A DNA stretch of 64,000 bases from Roseburia sp. AF12-17LB. GTDB lineage: Bacteria > Bacillota > Clostridia > Lachnospirales > Lachnospiraceae. The DNA lies in assembly GCF_003479605.1 (NCBI RefSeq), contig NZ_QUHR01000001.1, forward strand, positions 186,001 to 250,000. The letters run 5' to 3'. The notes under the pieces are model-generated. The model had not been told where the DNA came from, ran no database searches, and saw nothing but the letters and a program-made list of their open reading frames with translations. The position numbers and the translations under genes were made by a program. Below are positions 8,858 through 18,087 of this stretch, piece by piece (positions within the stretch are counted from its first letter, which is position 1; each line of letters begins with the position of its first letter).

Positions 8858-9405
8858 CGGGACTTGGAAATCCTGGAAAGAAATATGAACATACCAGACA
8901 TAATGTTGGCTTTGATGTCATGGATGTACTGGCAGAAAAATATAATATAAGGATGGACGAAAAAAAGTATAAAGCAATCTGCGGCAAAGGAATGATCGGA
9001 AGTGAAAAAGTTGTTCTGGTGAAGCCACAGACTTTTATGAACTTAAGCGGAGAAAGCATCGCTGAAGCAGTAAATTTCTATAAAGTGGATCCGGCCAGTG
9101 AATTGTTAGTGATTTTTGATGATATCAGCCTGGCACCGGGAAGAATACGGATTCGTAAAAAAGGCAGTGCCGGCGGACACAATGGAATTAAAAATATCAT
9201 TGCGCAGGTGGGAACAGAGCAGTTTGCTAGGATCAAGGTAGGTGTCGGTGAGAAACCACAGGGCTGGGATTTGGCAGACCATGTCCTTGGCCATATGGAT
9301 AAGGCAGACCGGAAACTGGCAGAGGAAGCATTTTTAGATGCGGTATCTGCGGTAGAACTGATTGTCGATGGAAAAATCGAACAGGCAATGAATGACTATA
9401 ATTAA
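8845..9405 (+). CDS. pth: Peptidyl-tRNA hydrolase
   Basis: Frees tRNA from peptidyl-tRNA that drops off ribosomes. The 186-residue length is normal. Visible are GLGNPG (6-11), the catalytic histidine in HTRHNVGFD (His19), the FDDISLAPG stretch with the conserved aspartate, and the SAGGHNGIKNI loop. The start ATG lies inside the 3' end of the glmU-like gene, so the two are translationally coupled. mfd follows 12 bp after the stop; the order pth-mfd is conserved in Firmicutes. Confidence 0.97.
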   Translation: MYIIAGLGNPGKKYEHTRHNVGFDVMDVLAEKYNIRMDEKKYKAICGKGMIGSEKVVLVKPQTFMNLSGESIAEAVNFYKVDPASELLVIFDDISLAPGRIRIRKKGSAGGHNGIKNIIAQVGTEQFARIKVGVGEKPQGWDLADHVLGHMDKADRKLAEEAFLDAVSAVELIVDGKIEQAMNDYN

Positions 9406-9417
9406 AGGAAGAACATT

Positions 9418-12400
9418 ATGAATGTATTTTTGCAGCCCCTTTCGGAACTGGAAGAATTGCAAAATGCCTTAAAGCAGCTAAAGAGCAGTCCGGGTATCGT
9501 TCAGATATCCGGATGCATGGATGCGCAGAAGGCACATATGGTATTTGCGGCGAACGATGGTTTTAGAAATAAAATCATCGTTACTTTTAACGAGCAAAAA
9601 GCAAGGGAAATCTTAGAAGATTATCGTTTTTTTGACAGGGAGACTCTCTATTTCCCGGCGAAGGATATTTTATTTTATCAGTCGGATATCAGAAGTAATC
9701 AGCTTACCGGAGAGCGGATTGCCCTGTTAAAACGTTTATCCGAAAAGAAGCCGGTTACAGTGGTATTGACTTTTGACGGACTGATGAACCGGATGGCAGG
9801 ACTGGAAGCCTTTAAAGAAGCGGTGCGTACTTATAAGGTGGAAGACGAATTAGACTTTGAGGCAGAGACAAAGCGGCTTTTGCAGATGGGGTATGTGCGC
9901 AATTATCAGGTGGAAATGCCGGGAGAATTTGCGGTGCGTGGAGGAATCCTTGATATATATCCTCTGACGGAAGAAAATCCGCTGCGTATTGAAATGTGGG
10001 GAGATACCATTGATTCCCTGCGAAGTTTTGAGGCAGAGAGCCAGCGTTCCATAGAGAATCTGGAAGAGATTACGTTGTATCCTGCAACGGAACTGGTGCT
10101 GACGGAAGAACGGAAGCAGGCAGGCTTAAAGAAAATCCGCCAGGAAGCGGTAAAAGCAGAAAAGAAGTTCCGCGAGCAGATGAAAAATGAAGAAGGCCAT
10201 CGCATCAAACAGACGGCGGCTGCATTGGAAGAAGAGATAGAAGAATTAGGTGGTGCAGCTAATTTGGACAGCAGTCTTGCATATTTCTTCCCGGAGGCGG
10301 TAAGCCTTTTGGACTATTTTGGCAAGGACGAGACTCTTTTAGTCCTGGATGAACCTGCCCGGCTGATGGAAAAGGGCAGAGTGACAGAGCAGGAATTTGA
10401 AGAGAGCATGAAGCAGCGCTTGGAGAAGGGTTATATCCTGCCGGGACAGACAGATACGCTCTTTACCGGAAAGGAAATTACTGCGAAGATGCAGAGTTTC
10501 CACGGACTTGCACTGGCAGCACTGGATATGAAGGTGCGGGAGTTAGACATTACGAACCGTTACCATATTCAGGTGCAGGGTGTGAATTCCTATAATAACA
10601 GCTTTGCAACGCTGGTGAAGGATTTAAAGAATTATAGGAAAAACGGATACCGGGTCGTTGTATTATCCGCATCTAAGACAAGGGCAGAGCATCTGGCGAA
10701 GGATTTACAGGAAGAAGAGGTAAGCTGTTATTATGCCAAAGATTTTGAACGGGAATTGCAGCCGGGAGAAATCTTAACTGCCTATGGAAAAGTAAAACGT
10801 GGATACGAATACCCGCTGATTAAATTTGCGGTTATCACAGAAAGTGATATATTCGGGCAGGAAAAGAAGAAACGGAAGAAACACCGCCTCTATGAGGGAG
10901 AAAAGATACAGAGCTTCCGTGACCTTCATGTAGGTGATTATGTGGTACATGAAAATCACGGCCTTGGCATTTATCGTGGAATCGAGAAAATCGAAGTCGA
11001 TAAAAAAGTCAAGGATTATATCAAGATTGAATATGCCAAGGGAGGCAATCTTTATATTCTTGCAACCCAGCTGGAACTGATTCAGAAATATGCCGGTTCC
11101 GATGCCAAGAAACCAAAACTAAACCGGCTGGGCAGCCCGGACTGGGATAAGACAAAAACCAGAGTGCGTGGTGCGGTAAAAGAAATTGCCCACGAACTGG
11201 TGGAACTCTATGCTATCCGGCAGAACAAAGAAGGCTATGTCTATGGTCCGGATACTGTATGGCAGAAGGAATTTGAAGAGATGTTTCCATTTGAGGAGAC
11301 AGAAGATCAGGAACTTGCCATTGAAGCAACCAAGAAGGACATGGAAAGCACCAAGATTATGGATCGTCTGATTTGCGGAGACGTAGGATATGGCAAGACG
11401 GAGGTGGCAATCCGTGCTGCCTTTAAGGCGGTGCAGGAGGGAAAACAGGTAGTTTATTTAGTACCGACCACAATCCTGGCGCAGCAGCACTATAATACCT
11501 TTGCCCAGCGGATGAAAGATTTCCCGGTAAGAGTAGATTTGCTTTGCCGTTTCCGCAGCCCAAAAGAGCAGAAGAAAACCATCGAAGATTTGAAAAAAGG
11601 CATGGTGGATATTATTATCGGAACCCACAGAGTGCTTTCTGAGGATGTGAAATTTAAGGATTTGGGACTTCTCATTATCGATGAGGAGCAGCGTTTTGGT
11701 GTGGCTCATAAAGAGAAAATCAAGCAGATGAAAAAGGATGTGGATGTGCTGACTTTAACGGCAACACCAATTCCAAGGACATTGCATATGAGCCTTATCG
11801 GAATCCGTGATATGAGTGTTTTAGAGGAGCCGCCGATGGATCGTGTGGCAATCCAGACTTATGTCATGGAATATAATGAAGAAATGGTGCGGGAGGCAAT
11901 CTGCCGGGAATTAGCAAGAGACGGACAGGTTTATTATGTATTTAACCGGGTAAACCAGATTGCAGAAATGGCAGCGAAAATTTCAGAACTGGTGCCGGAT
12001 GCCAATGTGGCATTTGCCCACGGACAGATGAAGGAACGGGAACTTGAGGATATTATGTATCAGTTTATCAACGGAGAGATTGATGTGCTGGTATCCACAA
12101 CGATTATCGAGACGGGGCTTGATATTTCCAATGTAAATACCATGATTATTCATGATGCGGATAATATGGGACTGTCACAGCTCTATCAGCTTCGCGGAAG
12201 AGTAGGACGTTCCAACCGGACGGCATATGCGTTCTTAATGTACCGCCGGGATAAGATGTTAAAAGAAATCGCAGAGAAACGTCTGGCTGCAATCAAGGAA
12301 TATACAGACCTTGGAAGCGGCTTTAAGATTGCCATGCGGGATTTGGAAATCCGTGGAGCCGGAAACCTGCTGGGAGCACAGCAGAGCGGACACATGGAGG

Positions 12401-12966
12401 CAGTCGGTTATGACCTTTACTGCAAGATGCTCAATGAAGCGGTCAAGCAGGAAAAGGGAATCGGAGTGGAAGAAAGCTTCGATACAACAGTAGATGTGGA
12501 AATGGATGCATTTATCCCGCCATCCTATATTCCAAACGAGACACAGAAACTGGATATTTATAAACGAATTGCAGCCATTGAAAATGATTCGGAAAGTGAT
12601 GAGATGCTTGATGAGCTGACAGACCGTTTTGGAGACCCACCAAAATCAGTGACAAACCTTCTTTCCATTGCATTGATAAAAGTGCTGGCGCATCAGGCGT
12701 ATATGAAGGAAGTGGTAGAGCGTGGCAATACGGTGCGTTTTGTCATGTATGAAAAAGCTGCGGTGAATCCGGCAAAAATACCGGAACTTTTGTCAAAATA
12801 TGATCATGCGTTGAAATTTATACCGGATCAGAAAGGACCGTATTTTGTGCTGAACCGGGGAACCAACAGCCGGACAGTATCAGGCAGCAGTATCGACTAT
12901 ATCCGCCAGTTTGTGTTGGATGTGCAGACGATTTTAGTAGAAAAAACCATAAAAAAGGATGCTTAA
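9418..12966 (+). CDS. mfd: Transcription-repair coupling factor
   Basis: DNA translocase that removes RNA polymerase stalled at lesions and recruits UvrA. The length of 1182 residues is typical. The order is a UvrB-homology region at the N-terminus, a CarD-like RNA polymerase-interacting domain around 490-560 (LHVGDYVVHENHGLG), then superfamily 2 helicase motors with Walker A GDVGYGKT (654-661), the DEEQ box (755-758), TATPIPRT and QLRGRVGRS, and a C-terminal TRCF domain. It follows pth by 12 bp and precedes a foldase gene that has its own promoter. No frameshift or loss of motif is seen. Confidence 0.98.
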   Translation: MNVFLQPLSELEELQNALKQLKSSPGIVQISGCMDAQKAHMVFAANDGFRNKIIVTFNEQKAREILEDYRFFDRETLYFPAKDILFYQSDIRSNQLTGERIALLKRLSEKKPVTVVLTFDGLMNRMAGLEAFKEAVRTYKVEDELDFEAETKRLLQMGYVRNYQVEMPGEFAVRGGILDIYPLTEENPLRIEMWGDTIDSLRSFEAESQRSIENLEEITLYPATELVLTEERKQAGLKKIRQEAVKAEKKFREQMKNEEGHRIKQTAAALEEEIEELGGAANLDSSLAYFFPEAVSLLDYFGKDETLLVLDEPARLMEKGRVTEQEFEESMKQRLEKGYILPGQTDTLFTGKEITAKMQSFHGLALAALDMKVRELDITNRYHIQVQGVNSYNNSFATLVKDLKNYRKNGYRVVVLSASKTRAEHLAKDLQEEEVSCYYAKDFERELQPGEILTAYGKVKRGYEYPLIKFAVITESDIFGQEKKKRKKHRLYEGEKIQSFRDLHVGDYVVHENHGLGIYRGIEKIEVDKKVKDYIKIEYAKGGNLYILATQLELIQKYAGSDAKKPKLNRLGSPDWDKTKTRVRGAVKEIAHELVELYAIRQNKEGYVYGPDTVWQKEFEEMFPFEETEDQELAIEATKKDMESTKIMDRLICGDVGYGKTEVAIRAAFKAVQEGKQVVYLVPTTILAQQHYNTFAQRMKDFPVRVDLLCRFRSPKEQKKTIEDLKKGMVDIIIGTHRVLSEDVKFKDLGLLIIDEEQRFGVAHKEKIKQMKKDVDVLTLTATPIPRTLHMSLIGIRDMSVLEEPPMDRVAIQTYVMEYNEEMVREAICRELARDGQVYYVFNRVNQIAEMAAKISELVPDANVAFAHGQMKERELEDIMYQFINGEIDVLVSTTIIETGLDISNVNTMIIHDADNMGLSQLYQLRGRVGRSNRTAYAFLMYRRDKMLKEIAEKRLAAIKEYTDLGSGFKIAMRDLEIRGAGNLLGAQQSGHMEAVGYDLYCKMLNEAVKQEKGIGVEESFDTTVDVEMDAFIPPSYIPNETQKLDIYKRIAAIENDSESDEMLDELTDRFGDPPKSVTNLLSIALIKVLAHQAYMKEVVERGNTVRFVMYEKAAVNPAKIPELLSKYDHALKFIPDQKGPYFVLNRGTNSRTVSGSSIDYIRQFVLDVQTILVEKTIKKDA

Positions 12967-12979
12967 CTGCATAAAAATC

Positions 12980-13008
12980 TTGCGGCATGTACGAAAAAGC
13001 ACTATAAT
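12980..13008 (+). promoter_or_regulatory. Promoter of the PrsA-like foldase gene
   Basis: TTGCGG (12980-12985), a 17-nt spacer and a perfect TATAAT (13003-13008) lie 34 nt before the chosen start at 13042. Confidence 0.55.
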
Positions 13009-13041
13009 AGAACGATGATAAATATTTTGGAGGAACGTGAT

Positions 13042-14139
13042 ATGAGATTTAAGAAATTCACAGCACTTGCATTGGCGGTTGTTACTGCAGCTTCCGTAGC
13101 TATGACAGGATGTGGCAGCAGAATCGATGAAGATGCAGTTGTTGCTACATTAGGAGATAAAGAGATTTCACTTGGACTTGCCAACTTTATGGCACAATAT
13201 ACAGCAGTATCCTATGACAGCTATATTACCATGGGATATGCTAAGGAAAATATGTGGTCACAGGATTTATCCGGAAACGGTAAGACTATGCAGGATAATG
13301 TAAAAGATGGAATCCTGACACAGATTCAGACCAATTATCTCTTAGAAGACCATATGAAAGACTATGGTGTGGAAATAACGGATGAGGAGCTTTCTGATAT
13401 TGATACTGCAGCACAGCAGTTCATGGATGACAATAGCAAGGAAGCAATCAGGACCATGGGTGCCAAGAAAGAATATGTAGCAGAAATGCTTCGACTGAAC
13501 CTGATTCAGAAGAAGATGCATAATGCAATCATTGCAACTGTAGATACCGAAGTTTCTGATGAAGAAGCGGCACAGAGAACCTTCAGTTATATCAAGGTTT
13601 CTACCGAGGCACATTATGATGACAGCAAGAATTATGTGGAATATACCGATGATGAGAAGGCAGAATTAGAAAAAACTGCAGAGAAAATCGCAGAAGAAGC
13701 GAAAACCGATTTTGATGCAGCAGCAACAGACAACGGATATACTGTAAGCACTTATTCATACGGCAGTGATGAAATCGGTGAAGATGGAACAGCAACCGGA
13801 AGTATGGATGCATCCATTATTACAGCAGCAGATGCGTTAAAAGAGGGAGAAGTTTCTTCCATGATTTCCGTAGATGGAAAAGGATATTATGTTATCCGCT
13901 TAGACAGTGAATTTGACCGTGATGCAACCGACAAAGAGAAAGAAACAATTGTTTCCCAGCGTCAGTCCGATAAATATACTGAAGTATGCGACAGCTACAA
14001 GGAAGAAAAAGAATGGACGGTAAATGATGATGTATGGGCAGCTGTTAATTTTGATAAGCTCTATACCATCAAGAAAACAGATACAGAAACAGAATCTGTA
14101 AGTGAGACAGAGACAGCATCAGAGGCAGCAACAGAATAA
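13042..14139 (+). CDS. PrsA-like peptidyl-prolyl isomerase lipoprotein
   Basis: Predicted membrane-anchored extracellular foldase. The 365-residue protein starts MRFKKFTAL, has a hydrophobic signal segment and a lipobox ending AMTGC (Cys24), a SurA-like N-terminal helical region, and a parvulin/PPIC-like domain in the second half (YIKVS...EGEVSSMISVDGKGYYVIRL). The C-terminus is a Thr/Glu/Ser-rich tail (TETESVSETETASEAATE). The start at 13042 is preferred over an upstream in-frame ATG because GGAGG lies 8 nt before it. A terminator follows at 14171. Family members assist folding of secreted wall enzymes, fitting the nearby M23 peptidase. Confidence 0.85.
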   Translation: MRFKKFTALALAVVTAASVAMTGCGSRIDEDAVVATLGDKEISLGLANFMAQYTAVSYDSYITMGYAKENMWSQDLSGNGKTMQDNVKDGILTQIQTNYLLEDHMKDYGVEITDEELSDIDTAAQQFMDDNSKEAIRTMGAKKEYVAEMLRLNLIQKKMHNAIIATVDTEVSDEEAAQRTFSYIKVSTEAHYDDSKNYVEYTDDEKAELEKTAEKIAEEAKTDFDAAATDNGYTVSTYSYGSDEIGEDGTATGSMDASIITAADALKEGEVSSMISVDGKGYYVIRLDSEFDRDATDKEKETIVSQRQSDKYTEVCDSYKEEKEWTVNDDVWAAVNFDKLYTIKKTDTETESVSETETASEAATE

Positions 14140-14170
14140 TTGCAGAAATTACAAAGTGACAAGAACATAG

Positions 14171-14203
14171 AGAAGCAGAAAATTCATTTTTCTGCTTCTT
14201 TTC
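14171..14203 (+). terminator. Terminator of the PrsA-like gene
   Basis: A 12-bp perfect stem (AGAAGCAGAAAA with its complement ending at 14199) with a short loop is followed by a T run. It lies between the foldase gene and aroK. Confidence 0.75.
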
Positions 14204-14228
14204 TATCACATAGATACAGGAGTATGGA

Positions 14229-14732
14229 ATGAAAGACAATATCGTATTAATCGGAATGCCGGGCGTAGGAAAAAGTACTGTAGGTGTCGTGTTGGCGAAG
14301 GCATTGGGCTATAATTTTGTGGATGCAGATTTAGTCATCCAGCAGCAGACTGGAAAGCTTTTGTGTGAGCTGATTGCAGAGCATGGAACAGAAGGATTTC
14401 TTGAGATTGAGGATGAGGTAAACAGCAGCATAGAAGGACATAAAGCAGTCATTGCCACGGGAGGCAGTGCAGTATATTGTGCAAATGCCATGGAGCATTA
14501 TAAAGAAATTGCAACCGTACTTTATCTGAGTGTATCTTATGAGACATTAGAAGAGCGTCTTGGTGATTTGAAAAACCGCGGTGTGGTATTGAATGATGGC
14601 CAGACGCTGAAAGATTTGTATGATGAGAGAACTGCATACTATGAAAAATATGCGGATGTAACAGTAAACGAAGAGGGATTGTCAATTCGTGAAACAATCG
14701 ATGCAGTAAAAGAAAAACTCGGGATGGAATAA
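14229..14732 (+). CDS. aroK: Shikimate kinase
   Basis: Phosphorylates shikimate in aromatic amino acid synthesis. The 167-residue P-loop kinase has Walker A GMPGVGKST (9-17), the shikimate-binding D in FVDADL and the ATGGSAV glycine motif. Length fits AroK/AroL. It ends 3 bp before the start of the M23 peptidase gene, so the two are probably co-transcribed although their functions are unrelated. No other shikimate pathway gene is in the window. Confidence 0.93.
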   Translation: MKDNIVLIGMPGVGKSTVGVVLAKALGYNFVDADLVIQQQTGKLLCELIAEHGTEGFLEIEDEVNSSIEGHKAVIATGGSAVYCANAMEHYKEIATVLYLSVSYETLEERLGDLKNRGVVLNDGQTLKDLYDERTAYYEKYADVTVNEEGLSIRETIDAVKEKLGME

Positions 14733-14735
14733 AAG

Positions 14736-16367
14736 ATGCAGATACCAGGGAATGCACAGGAACCTGTGAAGATGCAGGAATCAGATAAAATGAAGAAGTC
14801 AGATAAGATGCAGGAGCAGAAAAAGAAATCAACAACTTTAAATAGAATTGGAAAAGTCGATAAAAAGATTCGTATCCGCATGTGGGCAGCAGGCATATTT
14901 TTCGTCTGTCTGGTACTGGTGGTACTTTTGCAGAAATTTTCACTGGGACAGAATTATTTTGTGGTAACCGTAAATAATAAAGTGGTAGGCTGTGTCAGCA
15001 GCAAGACAGATGTGGAAAAGGCAGTACACGAAAGCCGGCGGCAGATGGCAAAAGAGAGTGAAGGCTATCTGATGCAGGAGATTTCTTATGAGACAACAGA
15101 AAGCCATAAGCCATTTCAGAAGCTGTTAAGTGAAACTGCATTAAAAGACAAGATTACAAAGGCGCTTAAGAAAGAAAATTCCGGAGAAATCTTTGCATAT
15201 ACGGTAAGTGCCGGTCAAAACCAGCTTTCTTTTGCAACTTTAGATGAAGTAGAAACGTTTTTAGGACGTTTGAAGGAAGAACAGGATACGGACAATCGGT
15301 TTGAGATAGAGTTCAAAAAGGAAACAGATCATCAGGAGGGAATGCTTCTTGCAAACTTAAAAGAGGCAGGCGTTTCAGAAAAAACAGAAGATTCTGCGGA
15401 TGCCGGTATTGTGCAGCAGCTTGGAATCTATCTTTCCGATGCACAGGAGAATCCCGGGGAAAATAATTATGAAACCGGAATTCTTTCGATGGAATTTGCA
15501 CAGGATGTGGAAGTGTTCACCAATCTGGTAGCAGCGGACACTCTGACGGATATAGATGCCGCGGTGGAAGAAGTAACAAAAGAGAAAGAAACGAATAAAA
15601 TATATGAGATACAGCCGGGAGACTGTCTGTCGGTCATTGCACAGGAGCATGATACATCGGTGGCAGCAATTATCGCACTCAATGGATTGTCCGGGGAAGA
15701 TGCAGTAATCAGTGCCGGTGAAGAACTGATTCTGTCGGTGCCTCAGCCGGACATCAGCTTACGGATTAGCGAAGGCGTAGTATATGAAGAGGATTATACC
15801 GCAGAGCCGGAGATTGTACCGAATGATTCCTGGTATACGACCGACGAAGTGGTGCTTGCAGAGGGAACTACCGGACATCGCGAGGTTAATATGGTGGTGA
15901 CAACAGAGAATGGAATTGAGACGGAGCGGAGTATGATCCACCAGACCATACTGACAGAGTCAACGCCGGCAGTTATTGAGCGTGGAACCAAGATACCGCC
16001 AACTTACATTAAACCGCTGATTGGCGGAAGAGTTTCTTCCGGTTTTGGAAGAAGATGGGGCAGAATGCATAAAGGAATTGACTGGGCATGTCCGACCGGA
16101 ACCAAGGTATTTGCATCCAGCAATGGTGTAGTAGTCAGTGCCGGTTATGTTTCCGGTTATGGCAACTGTGTCTTAATCAGCCATCCGGATGGAAGAATGA
16201 CACGTTATGCACATAACAGTAAATTACTGGTAAAAGCAGGGCAGAGCGTATCACAGGGTGAAGTGATCGCATTAAGCGGAAGTACGGGACGTTCTACAGG
16301 TCCGCATGTGCATTTTGAGATATTAATTAATGGTTCCCAGGTAAATCCGGTGAACTATCTGAATTAA
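14736..16367 (+). CDS. Membrane-anchored M23 peptidase with LysM and G5 domains
   Basis: Predicted peptidoglycan endopeptidase facing the wall. Of 543 residues, 1-45 are a charged cytoplasmic tail with repeated KMQ/SDKM units, 49-67 form one transmembrane helix, an alpha/beta region follows, a LysM domain begins near 289 (IQPGDCLSVIA), a G5-like domain spans about 345-415, and a LytM/M23 domain spans about 430-540. The last carries the zinc ligands in HKGID (around 445) and HVHFE (around 523), so it looks catalytically competent. The start is only 3 nt after aroK and its ribosome binding site is weak; a downstream ATG in the tail (residue 13, 19 or 25) could be the true start. Confidence 0.88.
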   Translation: MQIPGNAQEPVKMQESDKMKKSDKMQEQKKKSTTLNRIGKVDKKIRIRMWAAGIFFVCLVLVVLLQKFSLGQNYFVVTVNNKVVGCVSSKTDVEKAVHESRRQMAKESEGYLMQEISYETTESHKPFQKLLSETALKDKITKALKKENSGEIFAYTVSAGQNQLSFATLDEVETFLGRLKEEQDTDNRFEIEFKKETDHQEGMLLANLKEAGVSEKTEDSADAGIVQQLGIYLSDAQENPGENNYETGILSMEFAQDVEVFTNLVAADTLTDIDAAVEEVTKEKETNKIYEIQPGDCLSVIAQEHDTSVAAIIALNGLSGEDAVISAGEELILSVPQPDISLRISEGVVYEEDYTAEPEIVPNDSWYTTDEVVLAEGTTGHREVNMVVTTENGIETERSMIHQTILTESTPAVIERGTKIPPTYIKPLIGGRVSSGFGRRWGRMHKGIDWACPTGTKVFASSNGVVVSAGYVSGYGNCVLISHPDGRMTRYAHNSKLLVKAGQSVSQGEVIALSGSTGRSTGPHVHFEILINGSQVNPVNYLN

Positions 16368-16442
16368 TTTCGATTTACAAGTCAGTGAATATATAATATA
16401 ATAATACTATTGTAGATAATTCTTTTGAGGTACGAGAAATAC

Positions 16443-16472
16443 TTGACAAAAGAGGAAATAAGTTACTATAAT
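16443..16472 (+). promoter_or_regulatory. Promoter of murA
   Basis: A perfect TTGACA (16443-16448) and a perfect TATAAT (16467-16472), 18 nt apart, lie 45 nt before the murA start codon. Confidence 0.8.
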
Positions 16473-16517
16473 ATTTTGTTTGCAATTTTGTAGGGAATCT
16501 AAGCATAGAGGTGCGAG

Positions 16518-17810
16518 ATGGAACAGTATGTGATTAAAGGTGGAAATCCTTTGGTTGGCGAAGTTGAGATTGGTGGAGCTAAGAATGCTGCACTGGGAAT
16601 TCTTGCGGCAGCAATTATGACGGATGAGACCGTAATAATAGATAATTTACCAAACGTTCGTGATATTAATGTGTTATTAAGTGCCATGGAGGGAATTGGT
16701 GCTAAGATAGAGCGTCTTGGAGAACATAAGGTAAAGATTAACGGTTCACTGATTCATGACTTGAGCGTGGACTATGAATATATTAATAAAATCAGAGCTT
16801 CTTACTATCTGTTAGGAGCATTACTTGGTAAATATAAGAAAGCAGAAGTAGCTTTTCCGGGTGGCTGTGCAATCGGAACCCGTCCGATTGACCTTCATCT
16901 GAAAGGTTTCCGTGCGTTAGGAGCCGATGTTGATATTCAGCATGGGTTAATTTCTGCTACTGCAGAGCATCTGGTGGGAAACCATATTTATTTAGATAAA
17001 GTTTCTGTAGGAGCAACCATCAACATTATGATGGCAGCATCCATGGCAGAGGGAAAGACTATTATTGAAAATGCAGCTAAGGAGCCACATGTCGTAGATG
17101 TAGCAAACTTCTTAAACAGCATGGGAGCAAATATCCGTGGTGCAGGAACAGATGTCATCCGTATTGTGGGTGTAGAGAAGCTTCATAAAACAGAATATTC
17201 TATTATTCCAGATCAGATTGAAGCGGGAACTTTTATGTTTGCAGCGGCTGCAACCAAAGGTGATGTAACTGTTAAAAATGTTATTCCCAAGCATTTAGAG
17301 GCAACCACAGCAAAATTAATTGAAATTGGTTGTGAAGTGGAAGAATTTGATGATGCAGTACGTGTGGTATCCAGCAAGCCATTGCATCATACCCAGGTAA
17401 CTACTTTGCCGTATCCTGGCTTTCCAACAGATATGCAGCCACAGATGTCGGTGCTTTTAGCATTAGCAGAAGGAACAAGTACCGTAACGGAGAGTATTTT
17501 TGAAAACCGTTTCAAATATGTAGATGAACTGACCCGTATGGGTGCACAGGTGAAAGTAGAGAGCAATATTGCAATTATTACCGGTGTTGAAAAATACACA
17601 GGTGCAAGAGTCAGTGCTCCGGATTTAAGAGCAGGTGCAGCCCTTGTAATTGCAGGTCTTGCAGCAGAAGGCATCACCATTGTAGATGATATTTATTATA
17701 TTGAACGTGGATATGAACATTTTGAAGAGAAATTAGCTTCCCTTGGTGCAATGATTGAAAAAGTAAGCTCCGAGAAAGAAATCCAGAAATTCACATTGAA
17801 AGTATCATAA
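16518..17810 (+). CDS. murA: UDP-N-acetylglucosamine 1-carboxyvinyltransferase
   Basis: Transfers enolpyruvate from PEP to UDP-GlcNAc, the first committed step of peptidoglycan synthesis and the fosfomycin target. The 430-residue EPT-fold protein has the N-terminal GGAKNAALG, and the catalytic cysteine in GGCAIGTRP (Cys117). Cysteine rather than aspartate at this position predicts fosfomycin sensitivity of this enzyme. Further motifs are PGFPTDMQPQ and RAGAALVIAGL. It has its own consensus promoter. Three hairpins stack between it and the convergent HD-GYP gene. Confidence 0.97.
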   Translation: MEQYVIKGGNPLVGEVEIGGAKNAALGILAAAIMTDETVIIDNLPNVRDINVLLSAMEGIGAKIERLGEHKVKINGSLIHDLSVDYEYINKIRASYYLLGALLGKYKKAEVAFPGGCAIGTRPIDLHLKGFRALGADVDIQHGLISATAEHLVGNHIYLDKVSVGATINIMMAASMAEGKTIIENAAKEPHVVDVANFLNSMGANIRGAGTDVIRIVGVEKLHKTEYSIIPDQIEAGTFMFAAAATKGDVTVKNVIPKHLEATTAKLIEIGCEVEEFDDAVRVVSSKPLHHTQVTTLPYPGFPTDMQPQMSVLLALAEGTSTVTESIFENRFKYVDELTRMGAQVKVESNIAIITGVEKYTGARVSAPDLRAGAALVIAGLAAEGITIVDDIYYIERGYEHFEEKLASLGAMIEKVSSEKEIQKFTLKVS

Positions 17811-17907
17811 GATAAGAGCATCACAATATAGAAAGTTCTGAATATAAATACTAATATGAATATTGCAATGAGACAGAAGTGTTAAAAAGCGTTATCATAA
17901 CCAAAAA

Positions 17908-17957
17908 AAGATATCTGGTAAATATGCTGCAAATGAGGCATAGTTATCAGATATCTT
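17908..17957 (+). terminator. Hairpin downstream of murA
   Basis: A 20-bp near-perfect inverted repeat (arms 17908-17927 and 17938-17957, 18 of 20 paired) with a 10-nt loop is followed by TTTA. It starts 98 bp after murA and is its likely terminator. Confidence 0.6.
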
Positions 17958-17958
17958 T

Positions 17959-17994
17959 TATACTTTACAGGAAATTGCTTTCCTGTAAAGTATA
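17959..17994. repeat. Perfect 16-bp hairpin between murA and the HD-GYP gene
   Basis: Arms 17959-17974 and 17979-17994 are exactly complementary, with a TTGC loop. No T run follows on plus; on minus a short AT stretch follows. It lies directly against the preceding hairpin. Confidence 0.6.
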
Positions 17995-18011
17995 AAACGC
18001 TCCGCGAGGAT

Positions 18012-18087
18012 GCGCACTGCGGCGTATAAGGCAGATGTCGCAAGCGACCGCCGCAGGCGCTAGAATGTGCCAAGGCACATTCTTTTT
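18012..18087 (+). repeat. GC-rich structured repeat, family 2, copy 1, ending in a terminator
   Basis: Outer arms GCGCACTGCGGCG (18012-18024) and CGCCGCAGGCGC (18049-18060) enclose a small hairpin GTCGC-AA-GCGAC (18037-18048). Right after comes AGAATGTGCC-AA-GGCACATTCT (18062-18083) with a T run, a Rho-independent terminator shape on the plus strand. Nearly the same sequence recurs at 40724-40797. Both copies lie between convergent genes. Confidence 0.75.
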
